From positions 1 through 41,498 of the forward strand of contig JAITQO010000008.1 of NCBI GenBank assembly GCA_031288835.1: a stretch of 41,498 nt of DNA. The letters are read 5' to 3'. The stretch is from Rickettsiales bacterium. Lineage in GTDB: Bacteria; Pseudomonadota; Alphaproteobacteria; Rs-D84. The translations under genes were made by a program, and so were the position numbers. Shown piece by piece: positions 24,762 through 33,115 of this stretch. How positions within the stretch are numbered: position 1 is the first letter of the stretch; each line of letters starts with the position of its first letter. Below the pieces are notes generated by a model. That model made no database searches, was not told the DNA's origin, and was given only the letters and a program-made list of their open reading frames with translations.

Positions 24762-25538
24762 TCATCCACCCTGCTTTTCTTCCGCCGCGGTTTCGGCAGG
24801 CTTCGCTTCGGATTTACCCTCCGAAACTTCTTCAACGGCCGAATTCTCTTCCGATTTTGGATTATCGGCCGCCGATTTCGTCGGAACGGGCAATCCGGAC
24901 TGCTCTTTCTTGATGGCGTCCGTCACCATTATGAACGAGCCGTTCGCGCCCGGAACAGCGCCCTCGATAAAAATCAGGTTCTCGTTCTCGTCGACTCCGA
25001 AAACCTTCAGGTTCTGAACGGAAACCGTTTCGTTTCCCATCTGCCCCGCCATTTTGCGCCCTTTGAACACCTTGCCGGGCCATTCCCGGTTACCGACCGA
25101 GCCGAGCGCGCGGTGCGTTTTAAGCGTCCCGCGCGATGCGGAATCGCCCGAAAAATTATGCCGCTTCATCGCGCCCTGAAATCCCTTGCCCTTGCTTGTT
25201 CCCCGAACGTCGACGAACGAGCCGGCAACAAAATGCCCTGCCGACATCACCGTGCCGACAGGGATTACGCAATCTTCCGACACCCTAAACTCGCAGACTT
25301 TGCGATACAACTTCACCCCGTCTTTTTTCGCCGCCGCAATCTGCGGCCGCGCCATGTGTTTCTCTTTCGCTTCGTTCATGCCGAGGACGACGGCGTTGTA
25401 TCCGTTCTTCGCCATGGTGCGGCTGCCGATGACGGCGCAATCGCCGACCGCAAGGACGGTCACGCCATGCGCCACGCCGCTGTCGTCAAACAGCCGCGTC
25501 ATCCCTATCTTTTTCGTTATCAATCCCGCACGTCTCAT
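24762..25538 (-). CDS. rplC: 50S ribosomal protein L3 with acidic tail
   Basis: A 258-residue protein near the peptidyl transferase centre. It has GLITKKIGMTRLFDDSGVAH, FVDVRGTSKGKGFQGAMKRH (consensus VDV.G.SKGKGF.G..KR), HRALGSVGNREWPGKVFKGR and MAGQMGNETVSVQNLKVFGV. The last 45 or so residues are an Ala/Glu/Ser-rich tail beyond the usual end (E. coli 209 aa). The rplD start overlaps or nearly touches its stop. Confidence 0.97.
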   Translation of the reverse strand: MRRAGLITKKIGMTRLFDDSGVAHGVTVLAVGDCAVIGSRTMAKNGYNAVVLGMNEAKEKHMARPQIAAAKKDGVKLYRKVCEFRVSEDCVIPVGTVMSAGHFVAGSFVDVRGTSKGKGFQGAMKRHNFSGDSASRGTLKTHRALGSVGNREWPGKVFKGRKMAGQMGNETVSVQNLKVFGVDENENLIFIEGAVPGANGSFIMVTDAIKKEQSGLPVPTKSAADNPKSEENSAVEEVSEGKSEAKPAETAAEEKQGG

Positions 25539-25578
25539 TTTTTATGCCTTTTCAAGCGATATGCGAAACGTAATGCGC

Positions 25579-25623
25579 GATATGATTCTTTTTTTCTGGG
25601 CGTTATAGCCCTCGCTTCATATC
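25579..25623. repeat. Hairpin-forming inverted repeat between rpsJ and rplC
   Basis: In the 104-base gap between rpsJ and rplC, GATATGA (25579-25585) pairs with TCATATC (25617-25623), enclosing GGGC (25598-25601) and GCCC (25608-25611). Weaker complementarity continues outward. The bases resemble other degenerate intergenic words in this operon (TAATGCG, GCGAAACG). It may be leader structure for L4-type control or a decayed repeat. Confidence 0.4.
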
Positions 25624-25642
25624 ATGCTTCACATACTGCATA

Positions 25643-25951
25643 TCATAATTTAATTTTCACATCCACTCCGCTCGCTAGGTCCAACTTCATCAGGGCATCC
25701 ACTGTCTGAGGGGTTGGATTCACAATGTCGATGACCCTCTTGTGATTGCGAATCTCGAACTGCTCGCGCGATTTCTTATTCACGTGAGGCGAGCGGTTCA
25801 CCGTGAACTTCTGAATCCATTTCGGCAACGGAATCGGCCCCACGACCTCGGCGCCGGTGCGGTTCGCGGTCTTCACAATCTCGTCCGTCGCGGCGTCCAG
25901 AATCCTGTGGTCATAGGCGGTCAGTTTAATTCTTATCTTTTGCGATTCCAT
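25643..25951 (-). CDS. rpsJ: 30S ribosomal protein S10
   Basis: A 102-residue protein of the 30S head, also the NusE antitermination factor. It shows [60 protein letters not shown] and [19 protein letters not shown]. It is the first gene of the S10 group and follows tufA, as in most alphaproteobacteria. A perfect 18-bp hairpin lies in the gap upstream. Confidence 0.98.
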   Translation of the reverse strand: MESQKIRIKLTAYDHRILDAATDEIVKTANRTGAEVVGPIPLPKWIQKFTVNRSPHVNKKSREQFEIRNHKRVIDIVNPTPQTVDALMKLDLASGVDVKIKL

Positions 25952-25978
25952 TTTTTCAATCCCTGCGAAATCCGAGAC

Positions 25979-26020
25979 CCGGCGTCCGGAATCCGATTCT
26001 TTTCGGATTCCGGACGCCGG
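25979..26020. repeat. Perfect 18-bp hairpin between tufA and rpsJ
   Basis: The 18 bases at 25979-25996 are exactly complementary to 26003-26020, with a six-base loop (TTCTTT on the plus strand). It sits 14 bases after the tufA stop. There is no T-run on the minus strand, so a simple terminator is unlikely. An RNase III site, an mRNA 3'-end stabiliser or an inserted palindromic element are options. Its flank shares the 10-mer CCGGATTTCG with the end of mltG (31831-31840). Confidence 0.75.
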
Positions 26021-26034
26021 ATTTCGGACAACGA

Positions 26035-27222
26035 TTACTTAATCACCTTCGACACTACTCCCGAGCCGACCGTGTGCCCGCCCTCGCGTATGGCAAAGCG
26101 GCGGCCTTCGTCCATCGCAATCGGCGCATTCAGCTGAACCGTGATTTTCACATTGTCGCCCGGCAGAACCATTTCCTTGCCGGCCGGCAGCGTGATTGTT
26201 CCGGTCACGTCGGTCGTCGAGAAATAGAATTGAGGACGATAGTTCGTGAAGAACGGCGTGTGCCGCCCGCCCTCGTCCTTGGTCAGAATATAGACCTCGG
26301 CCTCAAACTCGGTGTGCGGGGTGATGGAGCCCGGTTTGCAGACAATCTGTCCGCGCTCGACTTCCTCTTTTTTCGTTCCGCGCAGCAAAAGGCCAACGTT
26401 GTCGCCGGCTTCGCCCTGGTCCAAAAGTTTGCGGAACATCTCGACGCCGGTAATCGTCGTCTTCTGCGTCGGGCGCAGCCCCACGATTTCGACTTCGTCG
26501 CCAACATGGATGACGCCAGTGTCGATGCGTCCTGTCACGACCGTGCCGCGGCCGGTAATCGAGAACACGTCCTCAATAGCCATCATGAACGGCTTGTCCG
26601 TCGGACGCTGCGGAGTCGGAATGTATTCGTCGACCGCCTTCAGCAGCGCGTCGATGGATTCCTTTCCAAGCCCGTCCGATTTGCCGTCCACCGCCGAAAC
26701 GGCCGAGCCGTGAATAATCGGAGTGTTCGCCCCGTCGAATCCGTTCGCGGACAAAAGTTCGCGTATCTCCATTTCGACCAATTCCAACAGCTCCTTGTCG
26801 CTCGCCAAATCGCACTTGTTGAGGTACACGATGATTTTGCCGATTCCGACCTGGCGCGCCAAAAGGACATGCTCGCGCGTTTGCGGCATCGGGCCGTCGG
26901 TCGCCGCGACCACCAGAATCGCCCCGTCCATCTGCGCGGCGCCGGTAATCATGTTCTTTACATAGTCGGCGTGCCCCGGGCAGTCGACGTGCGCGTAGTG
27001 GCGCGCCTCCGTCTCGTATTCCACATGCGCCGTGTTGATTGTTATTCCGCGCGCCTTTTCCTCCGGCGCGTTGTCGATGTCGTCAACGCTTTTGTTCCTG
27101 TCCGCGCCGACCCCGTAATAGTGGACGATTGCCGCGGTCAGCGTGGTTTTCCCATGGTCCACGTGCCCGATTGTCCCAATGTTGACATGGGGTTTGCTGC
27201 GTATGTATTTTTCTTTTGCCAT
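26035..27222 (-). CDS. tufA: Elongation factor Tu
   Basis: A 395-residue GTPase that carries aminoacyl-tRNA to the ribosome. It has [17 protein letters not shown] (G1, about residues 16-32), [20 protein letters not shown] (G3), NKCD (G4), the effector region with [16 protein letters not shown], and domains II and III ending [15 protein letters not shown]. The family normally has GRTVGAGVV at the end, so Gly-His and Ser are small variants. It has its own strong promoter after fusA and is the only tuf copy in the window. Confidence 0.98.
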   Translation of the reverse strand: MAKEKYIRSKPHVNIGTIGHVDHGKTTLTAAIVHYYGVGADRNKSVDDIDNAPEEKARGITINTAHVEYETEARHYAHVDCPGHADYVKNMITGAAQMDGAILVVAATDGPMPQTREHVLLARQVGIGKIIVYLNKCDLASDKELLELVEMEIRELLSANGFDGANTPIIHGSAVSAVDGKSDGLGKESIDALLKAVDEYIPTPQRPTDKPFMMAIEDVFSITGRGTVVTGRIDTGVIHVGDEVEIVGLRPTQKTTITGVEMFRKLLDQGEAGDNVGLLLRGTKKEEVERGQIVCKPGSITPHTEFEAEVYILTKDEGGRHTPFFTNYRPQFYFSTTDVTGTITLPAGKEMVLPGDNVKITVQLNAPIAMDEGRRFAIREGGHTVGSGVVSKVIK

Positions 27223-27281
27223 AACCTTTCTCCTTTGGTTGGTTATATTATTTTCTTGATTTCAGAATTTCTGACGCTGCT

Positions 27282-27309
27282 ATTATATATGCAAAAATCA
27301 GAAAGTCAA
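27282..27309 (-). promoter_or_regulatory. Promoter of tufA and the S10 genes
   Basis: Minus strand: -35 TTGACT (27309-27304), a 16-base spacer and -10 TATAAT (27287-27282). It lies in the 115-base fusA-tufA gap and would allow extra EF-Tu and S10-operon transcription. The leader contains the near-palindrome TCAGAAATTCTGA (27274-27262), followed by a strong AAAGGAG before the tufA ATG. Confidence 0.8.
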
Positions 27310-27337
27310 AAAATCAAAGCCCTTTTCTTCGCCGTCC

Positions 27338-29419
27338 TCACTTTGTCATCTTTTTGACGACCTCGTCCGCCACGTTCTGCGGAACATCCGAATAATGCGA
27401 CAGTTCCATATACGGATTCGCGCGCCCCTGCGAGAGGGAACGCAGCGTCTTCACGTATCCGAACAGGTTCGCCAGCGGGACATACGCGCTGACCAGCTGG
27501 TTTCCGAACTGCGTGTCTATTCCGTTGATTTGCCCGCGCCGGCTGTTCAGGTCGCCGATGATGTCGCCGACGTATTCCTCCGGAGTGTTTACCGAAAGTT
27601 TCATGATGGGCTCCATGATTTTCGGCGCCGCCTTTCTGATTGCCTCGCGGAAGCACGCCCGCGCCGCTATTTCAAAGCACAGGACGTTGGAATCGACCTC
27701 GTGATATTTTCCGTCGACCAGCGTCGCCTTGAAATCCACAGTCGGGTATCCGATTAAGACGCCCGTTTCCTGCGCGATGCGAAGCCCTTTTTCCACGCCC
27801 GGAATGAACTCTTTCGGAATCGCGCCGCCGACGATTTTGTTTTCGAACTCGTATCCGGCGCCCGGCTCCAGGGGCTCGAACGTAATCTTTACCTGCGCGT
27901 ATTGGCCGGAGCCGCCCGACTGCTTCTTGTGGGTGTATTCTTCGGTCACGGTCTTCGTAAAGGATTCGCGGTACGCGATGCGCGGCTCGCCCACGTTCAC
28001 CTCGACCTTGAACTCGCGCAACAGTCTGTCGACCAGGATTTCAAGATGCAATTCCCCGACGCCCTGCAGAATCGTCTGCCCGGATTCCTGGTCTACGGAC
28101 ACGCGGAACGACGGGTCTTCCTTTGCCAGCGCCTGCAGGCCCAGCGACAGTTTTTCAATATCGTTTTTCGTCTTCGGTTCGACGGCGATGGACATAACGG
28201 GCTCGGGAACATGAATCTGCCCCAGGATAATCGGCTTGTTCTCGTCGCACAAAGTATCGCCGGTAATCGTGTCCTTCAGCCCGACCAGAGTGATGATGTC
28301 GCCGGCGGACGCCTCCTTGATTTCCTCGCGGTTGTTCGCGTGCATCAGCAGCATGCGGCCGACGCGCTCGCGCCTGTCGCGGGTGGAATTGTAGACATAC
28401 GAGCCCGCCGATAGTTTTCCCGAATAAATGCGGACGAACATCAGGTTTCCGACGAACGGGTCGTTCGCGACCTTGAACGCCAGCGCCGAGAACGGCTCGG
28501 ACGCGGACGGATGCCGGACTTCTTCCGTCTCCTTGTCCATCCTGACGCCCTCGATTGCCGGAATATCGACCGGCGAGGGCAGATAATCCACAATCGCGTC
28601 CAGAAGAGGCTGCACGCCCTTGTTCTTGAACGCGCTTCCGCAAATCAGGGGAACGAAGTTTTGCGCGATTGTCCCCTTGCGCAATAGTTTCTTGAGCGTC
28701 GCGACATCCGGAGCCGTTCCGTTCATATACGATTCCATGGCCTCGTCGTCCAGCGTGACAACCTCTTCAACCAATTTGGTATGCAATTCGGCGGCCTTTT
28801 CCTTCAAATCGTCCGGAATATCGATTATTATCGGATTGCTGCCGGTTTCGTCCTCCCATACGATTCCCTTCATCTCGACGATGTCGACGACGCCGCGAAA
28901 GTCCGCCTCGTTTCCGATTGGAAAATTTATGACCAGGGGATTCGCGCCCAGCCGTTCGCGTATCATGTCCACGCAGCGGAAAAAGTTGCTGCCCACCCTG
29001 TCCATCTTGTTTATGAAGCAAATGCGCGGAACATTGTATCTGTCCGCCTGGCGCCATACGGTTTCCGTCTGCGGCTGCACGCCCGACACGGATTCGAACA
29101 CCGCGACGGCGCCGTCCAGAACGCGGAGGGACCGCTCCACCTCCATGGTGAAGTCCACATGCCCCGGGGTGTCAATCAGATTTATGCGGTGGTCGCGCCA
29201 AAAGCACGTCGTCGCGGCGGATGTAATCGTAATCCCGCGCTCCTGCTCCTGCACCATCCAGTCCATGGTCGCCGCCCCGTCGTGCACCTCGCCGATTTTA
29301 TAATTCTTTCCGGTATAGAACAGAATGCGCTCGGACGTAGTCGTTTTGCCGGCGTCGATATGCGCCATGATGCCGATGTTCCTATACATGTGAAGAGGCG
29401 CTGTTTTTCCAACTGACAT
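27338..29419 (-). CDS. fusA: Elongation factor G
   Basis: A 693-residue translocation GTPase. It has [20 protein letters not shown] (G1, about residues 14-33), [14 protein letters not shown] (switch I), [20 protein letters not shown] (G3), INKMDRVG (G4) and domain IV with [10 protein letters not shown]. The C-terminus has [20 protein letters not shown] (consensus GYAT.LRS.TQGR). The length is normal. It follows rpsG by 170 bases that contain a short frame and a small hairpin. Confidence 0.98.
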   Translation of the reverse strand: MSVGKTAPLHMYRNIGIMAHIDAGKTTTSERILFYTGKNYKIGEVHDGAATMDWMVQEQERGITITSAATTCFWRDHRINLIDTPGHVDFTMEVERSLRVLDGAVAVFESVSGVQPQTETVWRQADRYNVPRICFINKMDRVGSNFFRCVDMIRERLGANPLVINFPIGNEADFRGVVDIVEMKGIVWEDETGSNPIIIDIPDDLKEKAAELHTKLVEEVVTLDDEAMESYMNGTAPDVATLKKLLRKGTIAQNFVPLICGSAFKNKGVQPLLDAIVDYLPSPVDIPAIEGVRMDKETEEVRHPSASEPFSALAFKVANDPFVGNLMFVRIYSGKLSAGSYVYNSTRDRRERVGRMLLMHANNREEIKEASAGDIITLVGLKDTITGDTLCDENKPIILGQIHVPEPVMSIAVEPKTKNDIEKLSLGLQALAKEDPSFRVSVDQESGQTILQGVGELHLEILVDRLLREFKVEVNVGEPRIAYRESFTKTVTEEYTHKKQSGGSGQYAQVKITFEPLEPGAGYEFENKIVGGAIPKEFIPGVEKGLRIAQETGVLIGYPTVDFKATLVDGKYHEVDSNVLCFEIAARACFREAIRKAAPKIMEPIMKLSVNTPEEYVGDIIGDLNSRRGQINGIDTQFGNQLVSAYVPLANLFGYVKTLRSLSQGRANPYMELSHYSDVPQNVADEVVKKMTK

Positions 29420-29492
29420 TTGTTATTTTTCCTTGCTCTTTGCTTTTATTTCATGTGCTTTATCGACAAGCACCGTCCTGAATAATGACCTT

Positions 29493-29561
29493 TTATATCT
29501 TTAGAGTCTCAAAATCCGACCTCTTTTTCACCCTGCCCTTGACATCTACCTTTTTTGCCAT
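29493..29561 (-). CDS. 22-residue basic microprotein (tentative)
   Basis: A very short frame in the 170-base rpsG-fusA gap. The ATG (29561-29559) has GGA six bases upstream, and the TAA is at 29495-29493. The product starts MAKKVDVKGRVKKRSDFE, a basic peptide that could bind RNA. A second, overlapping 23-codon frame starts at 29580. Neither can be proven from sequence. Downstream, GTGCTT/AAGCAC (29475-29456) can form a hairpin before fusA. Confidence 0.25.
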   Translation of the reverse strand: MAKKVDVKGRVKKRSDFETLKI

Positions 29562-29589
29562 CTTTATTCCGCATTGTCATTTTCGGTCC

Positions 29590-30063
29590 TTACCATCTGA
29601 AATGCGCGAAGGCCTTGTTGGCGTCCGCCATTTTGTGCGTGTCGACCTTTTTCTTGAACGCCCCGCCCTGCCCGGACAGCGCGTCCCTCATTTCCGCGAA
29701 CAGCTTTTCTTCCATGCTTCGCTCGCCGCGCTTCCGCGCGAATTGGACAAGCCAGCGCAGGGCCAGCGTTTGTTGCCGCTCTTTCCTGACTTCGACCGGA
29801 ACCTGATAGGTGGCTCCGCCGACGCGGCGCCCCTTTACCTCGACCGACGGCTTCAACGCCTCGACCACATCCAGGAATCCCGCCAGTTCGTTTCCGTCCT
29901 TGGCAATCTTTTTCAACCTTTCCAGCGCGCCATAGACTATGTTTTCCGCGACTTCCTTCTTGCCGTCCCACATCACGACATTGATGCACTTCGCCACGAC
30001 CAGATTGTTGTATTTCGAATCCGGCAAAATCGCCCTCTTCTCTGCCTGTTTCCGTCTGCTCAT
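29590..30063 (-). CDS. rpsG: 30S ribosomal protein S7
   Basis: A 157-residue assembly-initiating protein of the 30S head. It shows MSRRKQAEKRAILPDSKYNN, VAKCINVVMWDGKKEVAENI, VKGRRVGGATYQVPVEVRKE (consensus V.SRRVGG..YQVP.EV) and RGERSMEEKLFAEMRDAL. The start at 30063 has AAAGGAAAT upstream and matches the family. The longer frame is only readthrough of the upstream gap. Confidence 0.97.
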   Translation of the reverse strand: MSRRKQAEKRAILPDSKYNNLVVAKCINVVMWDGKKEVAENIVYGALERLKKIAKDGNELAGFLDVVEALKPSVEVKGRRVGGATYQVPVEVRKERQQTLALRWLVQFARKRGERSMEEKLFAEMRDALSGQGGAFKKKVDTHKMADANKAFAHFRW

Positions 30064-30116
30064 TTTTATTTCCTTTATGCTTCGCCCTTTCAGATTGCTC
30101 AATCCCTTGGCATTGT

Positions 30117-30308
30117 CTATCCGCCGTAGCACCTCCGCAGGAAAGTATCGCCCCAATACAGCCTGAATTTCGCGCCCGGGCGCGATTTGCGCGCCTCGGC
30201 AAACAGCTCTTCCGCGGATTTGCCCGTCTTTCCTATGCTACAAATCGCGCCTATTTTCGAATCTCCCAAAACGTATTTCTTTTCATTATTCTGCATGTTA
30301 GTTTCCAT
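30117..30308 (-). CDS. 63-residue unknown protein between rpsL and rpsG
   Basis: A small frame in the str operon, where rpsL and rpsG are normally adjacent. The ATG at 30308 has GGCGGGAC upstream, and a second Met four codons in is possible. It is polar and basic: KYVLGDSKIGAICSIGKTGK, then an acidic helix (SAEELFAEARKSR) and RLYWGDTFLRRCYGG. It has no membrane segment. It ends 53 bases before rpsG. It shares a GAIC stretch with the 64-residue frame before rplX and a Tyr-Gly-Gly end with the 74-residue frame before rplE. Both are too short to prove kinship. Confidence 0.6.
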   Translation of the reverse strand: METNMQNNEKKYVLGDSKIGAICSIGKTGKSAEELFAEARKSRPGAKFRLYWGDTFLRRCYGG

Positions 30309-30320
30309 TATGTCCCGCCT

Positions 30321-30695
30321 TTATGCCTTTTTGGCCTTCGCGCCATACAGCGAGCGCCCCTGTTTCCGCGCCGCCACGCCCTGCGTATCCAGCACGCCGC
30401 GGATGATATGGTATTTCACGCCCGGCAGGTCTTTGACGCGCCCGCCGCGAATCATGACCACGCTGTGTTCCTGCAAATTGTGCCCTTCGCCCGGAATATA
30501 CGCCGTGACTTCGTTTCCGTTCGCCAATTTCACGCGCGCAACCTTGCGCATGGCGGAGTTCGGCTTTTTCGGCGTCGTTGTATAGACGCGCGTGCAAACG
30601 CCGCGCTTTTGTGGATTGCCCTTCATATCCGGCGCCTTGGACTTCGCGATTTTCGGTTTTCTCGGTTTCCTAATCAGTTGGTTCACTGTCGGCAT
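30321..30695 (-). CDS. rpsL: 30S ribosomal protein S12
   Basis: A 124-residue decoding-centre protein. It shows [35 protein letters not shown] and [17 protein letters not shown], with lysines at both positions (KKPNS and RVKDL) whose change gives streptomycin resistance, so the sensitive form is present. MPTVNQL is the conserved start. An ATG nine codons upstream (30722) has a strong GGCGGGG site, so a short N-terminal extension is possible. It is the first gene of the superoperon in this window. Confidence 0.97.
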   Translation of the reverse strand: MPTVNQLIRKPRKPKIAKSKAPDMKGNPQKRGVCTRVYTTTPKKPNSAMRKVARVKLANGNEVTAYIPGEGHNLQEHSVVMIRGGRVKDLPGVKYHIIRGVLDTQGVAARKQGRSLYGAKAKKA

Positions 30696-30834
30696 CGTAT
30701 TCTCTTTCTTTTTGTTTTGCATTATCCCCGCCTTTCTGTTTCACATCCCCGAATCTATTTTTCGGTTAAAACAGGCAGATTTCTGCGAGAAAAATGCTTT
30801 AAAGCCCTGCAAACGATTCATGCAAAGCGGATGA

Positions 30835-30863
30835 ATTATAATGACGAAACACAGGAAAGTCAA
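30835..30863 (-). promoter_or_regulatory. Promoter of the str-S10-spc superoperon
   Basis: Minus strand: -35 TTGACT (30863-30858), an ideal 17-base spacer and -10 TATAAT (30840-30835). It gives a leader of about 130 bases before rpsL, with two small hairpins (GCAGA/TCTGC and CCGAA/TTCGG). rpoB and rpoC, the usual upstream genes, are not in the window. Confidence 0.85.
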
Positions 30864-30870
30864 GGGGAAA

Positions 30871-30985
30871 TTATAAGCTGTTAGTTAGAGGTTATAAGCC
30901 GGTGCGGCGCGTATGCATGTTTTCTATCTGGGATGCACTGCGGTTAAGCAACATCGGCTTATAATTTATAACTAACAGCCTATAA
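30871..30985. repeat. 115-bp element with 31-bp terminal inverted repeats
   Basis: Bases 30871-30901 and 30955-30985 are inverted copies with about five mismatches (both contain GCTGTTAGTTA and TTATAAGCCG when read from outside in). They flank 53 bases with no reading frame. It has no transposase and no obvious target duplication. It sits between the bidirectional terminator and the -35 box of the rpsL promoter. It could be a miniature inverted-repeat element or a long-armed cruciform. Confidence 0.65.
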
Positions 30986-30988
30986 CTG

Positions 30989-31016
30989 AAAAAATCCCGC
31001 TTTCGCGGGATTTTTT
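30989..31016. terminator. Bidirectional intrinsic terminator
   Basis: TCCCGC (30995-31000) and GCGGGA (31005-31010) form a hairpin with a TTTC loop, flanked by an A-run on the left and a T-run on the right, so it works on either strand. It directly follows the stop of the outer-membrane protein gene on the minus strand. Confidence 0.85.
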
Positions 31017-31574
31017 TTAGAACTTGTATATTGCGCCAAGTTTGAACACATTCACTCCATTATACGAGTTGTTGACGTTCTCGCCATTGGAATTATAGTA
31101 GAATGTGCGGTTATACTGCAAATCCAGCGACAATTTGTTGTTCAAGGCATACGACACGCCCGCAACGCCGACGACATGGAATGTGGCCAATTTACTTACA
31201 TTGATATATTCCAAATCTATCAGCCCTGCGCCGACATACGGAGTAAATCCGCCCGCCGTCGCGAAGTCATAGATACCCTTCACGGCGCCGACATGGAACT
31301 GGGCGAAGAAAGAATCTCCGAAATCCACATCTTTCTTATACAGTCCTGTCGTGAAGATATCCGCCTCGACGCGAACACCGTTGCTGAGCGCGTATCCGAC
31401 CGTCACGTCAAGGTCCAGCTCGTCAAGGAATCCGACTTCGTTCTTGTAATCGTTTCCGTTGCTCACTCCTTCCGAGTCGGTCGTGGTCTTCAGGTATCCG
31501 GACACATACGCGCCGGCATTTGCCGAAGTCGCCAGCAATATTGCCGCCAGAGATGTTAATATTATTTTTTTCAT
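31017..31574 (-). CDS. Small outer-membrane beta-barrel protein
   Basis: A 185-residue protein with a clear signal peptide (residues 1-20, MKKIILTSLAAILLATSANA). The rest alternates polar and hydrophobic residues as in an eight-strand barrel of the OmpA/opacity (OMP_b-brl) type, with glycine- and aromatic-rich strands (GGFTPYVGAGLIDLEY, GVAGVSYALNNKLSLDLQYN) and a terminal Phe (GAIYKF), the usual BAM signal. It has a consensus promoter, AAAGGAG before the ATG and a strong terminator, so it is a highly expressed single gene. The exact family and role (adhesin, structural porin-like) cannot be told. Confidence 0.85.
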   Translation of the reverse strand: MKKIILTSLAAILLATSANAGAYVSGYLKTTTDSEGVSNGNDYKNEVGFLDELDLDVTVGYALSNGVRVEADIFTTGLYKKDVDFGDSFFAQFHVGAVKGIYDFATAGGFTPYVGAGLIDLEYINVSKLATFHVVGVAGVSYALNNKLSLDLQYNRTFYYNSNGENVNNSYNGVNVFKLGAIYKF

Positions 31575-31632
31575 ATATTTCTCCTTTGTAGAAATGATTG
31601 TTACCGAAAAGTTTTTCCTTTCGATTAACTTG

Positions 31633-31660
31633 ATTATAGCAACACGTATGCGGATGTCAA
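31633..31660 (-). promoter_or_regulatory. Promoter of the outer-membrane protein gene
   Basis: Minus strand: -35 TTGACA (31660-31655), a 16-base spacer and -10 TATAAT (31638-31633), with A/T-rich bases just upstream of the -35 that could act as an UP element. It is the closest match to consensus in the window together with that of efp. Confidence 0.85.
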
Positions 31661-31763
31661 AGTTTTTTTATCAAAAAAAATAACAGTTTTTAACGGAATA
31701 AATTGCTATCCTGCGCCAAAATCAGCGGGATTCGGGCAAACTGGGAAACGCGCGGCGACATCC

Positions 31764-32996
31764 TCACCTGGCTCTCGGCGCCACGGCCGGCCGCCGGGCC
31801 TCCGGAATGGCGGATTTCGGGTTTTGGGAGCCGGATTTCGAATTATTAAACTTGATTTCCCGCCAAACGCTTCTTTTCTGATTATGCTCGTCCAGCGTCC
31901 TAGAGAAGGTGTGCCCTCCGTCGCCGTCCGCGACGAAATAATAATAGTTCGTATCCGCGGGATTCAGCACCGCGCGGATTGCATCCAGCCCGACGTTCGC
32001 AATCGGCGCCGGCGGCAGCCCGACCTTTCTGTATGTGTTATAGGGGCTGGCCGCGCGCAAATGCTTCTCATACAGACGCCGCTCCTGCATGTCGCCGAGC
32101 CCGTTGGTGATGGCATAGACGACTGTCGGGTCGGCCTGCAGGCGCATTTTTTTTCTCAGCCGGTTCAGATACACGGACGCCACCAGCGGCATTTCGCGCG
32201 TCTTCGCCGTCTCCTTCTGGACAATCGACGCCAAAGTCATCACTTCGTTCCAATCTTTGAGCGGACTTGGCAGCAGGAACGAGGCGCGCGCGTCCGTATA
32301 CCTGTTTTTAATCTGCTCCATTTTCCTCGCCATCAAATCCATCGTCGCCGCCCGTCCAGTTCCCTTCGGAACGACATAGGTGTCGGGAAATAAATCCCCG
32401 TCTTTATAATTATGCTTCGCATCGCCGGTAAGAAACCGGTTTTCATTCAGCAGGTTGACGATTTGCCTGACGGTCAGGCCCTCCGGAATCGTGATTGAAA
32501 CGCCGGCGACTTCTCCGCGCGCGAGCATCCGCGCGAGGCGCCAAACGCTCGCGCCCGCGGGCAGGTCATACGTTCCGGCCATCACCTTGTTTCCGTTCAG
32601 CATGACCACAAGCTTGAACGCCGCGCCCTGCCCCAAATCGCCGGCGACCCTGGATACGCTGGCGCCCTGCGGCACGACATGCGGGCGCGGTTCCGGAACG
32701 ACGGAATAAACGAACAGGAAATAGTAGGCGACGGCCGATAATACAAGCAGCGGCAAGCCGAAAATGGCAAGAATGCGCCAAATTATTTTTTTGGCCTGTC
32801 TTTTGATTTGCTTCTTTTTAGCAACTGGCTTTCGGCGGGCGGACGGCGGACGGCGGACGACGGCCCCGGGCTTTTTATTCTTCACAGCCGCCGGCTTTGC
32901 CCTCGGCCGCGCCGCAGTTCGCCGAACGGCGCCCCCGGCCTTCGGGCCGGCAGCCTTCGATTTTGTTCTTTTAACAGGTTTCACCATCTTTGACAT
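31764..32996 (-). CDS. mltG: Endolytic murein transglycosylase MltG
   Basis: A 410-residue inner-membrane enzyme that cuts nascent glycan strands and sets their length. An unusually long Lys/Arg/Ala/Pro-rich cytoplasmic region (about 1-70) precedes one membrane helix (about 73-96). Then come a LysM-like domain and the catalytic YceG/MltG domain with SIVQKETAKTREMPLVASVY (catalytic Glu in QKE), NRLRKKMRLQADPTVVYAI, YNTYRKVGLPPAPIANVGLD and NYYYFVADGDGGHTFSRTL. The family is usually about 340 residues. Extra residues lie at both ends, and the C-terminal tail (after about 385) is coded by repeat-like DNA. The start could also be Met4. It follows dnaN by about 120 bases. Confidence 0.92.
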   Translation of the reverse strand: MSKMVKPVKRTKSKAAGPKAGGAVRRTAARPRAKPAAVKNKKPGAVVRRPPSARRKPVAKKKQIKRQAKKIIWRILAIFGLPLLVLSAVAYYFLFVYSVVPEPRPHVVPQGASVSRVAGDLGQGAAFKLVVMLNGNKVMAGTYDLPAGASVWRLARMLARGEVAGVSITIPEGLTVRQIVNLLNENRFLTGDAKHNYKDGDLFPDTYVVPKGTGRAATMDLMARKMEQIKNRYTDARASFLLPSPLKDWNEVMTLASIVQKETAKTREMPLVASVYLNRLRKKMRLQADPTVVYAITNGLGDMQERRLYEKHLRAASPYNTYRKVGLPPAPIANVGLDAIRAVLNPADTNYYYFVADGDGGHTFSRTLDEHNQKRSVWREIKFNNSKSGSQNPKSAIPEARRPAVAPRAR

Positions 32997-33115
32997 GAAA
33001 GAAAATCCCGAAAATTAATAGAAGACCGTCAATTGCCTGATAACGATTCGTCGATGAAATCGATGTTCTTGCAAAATCTCATGACCATTGGCTACCGGGG
33101 CTTGTTGACCAATAA

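Noticed and set aside
26074-27357. 427-codon plus-strand frame opposite tufA
   Set aside because: Shadow of the highly codon-biased tufA, with no site for initiation.
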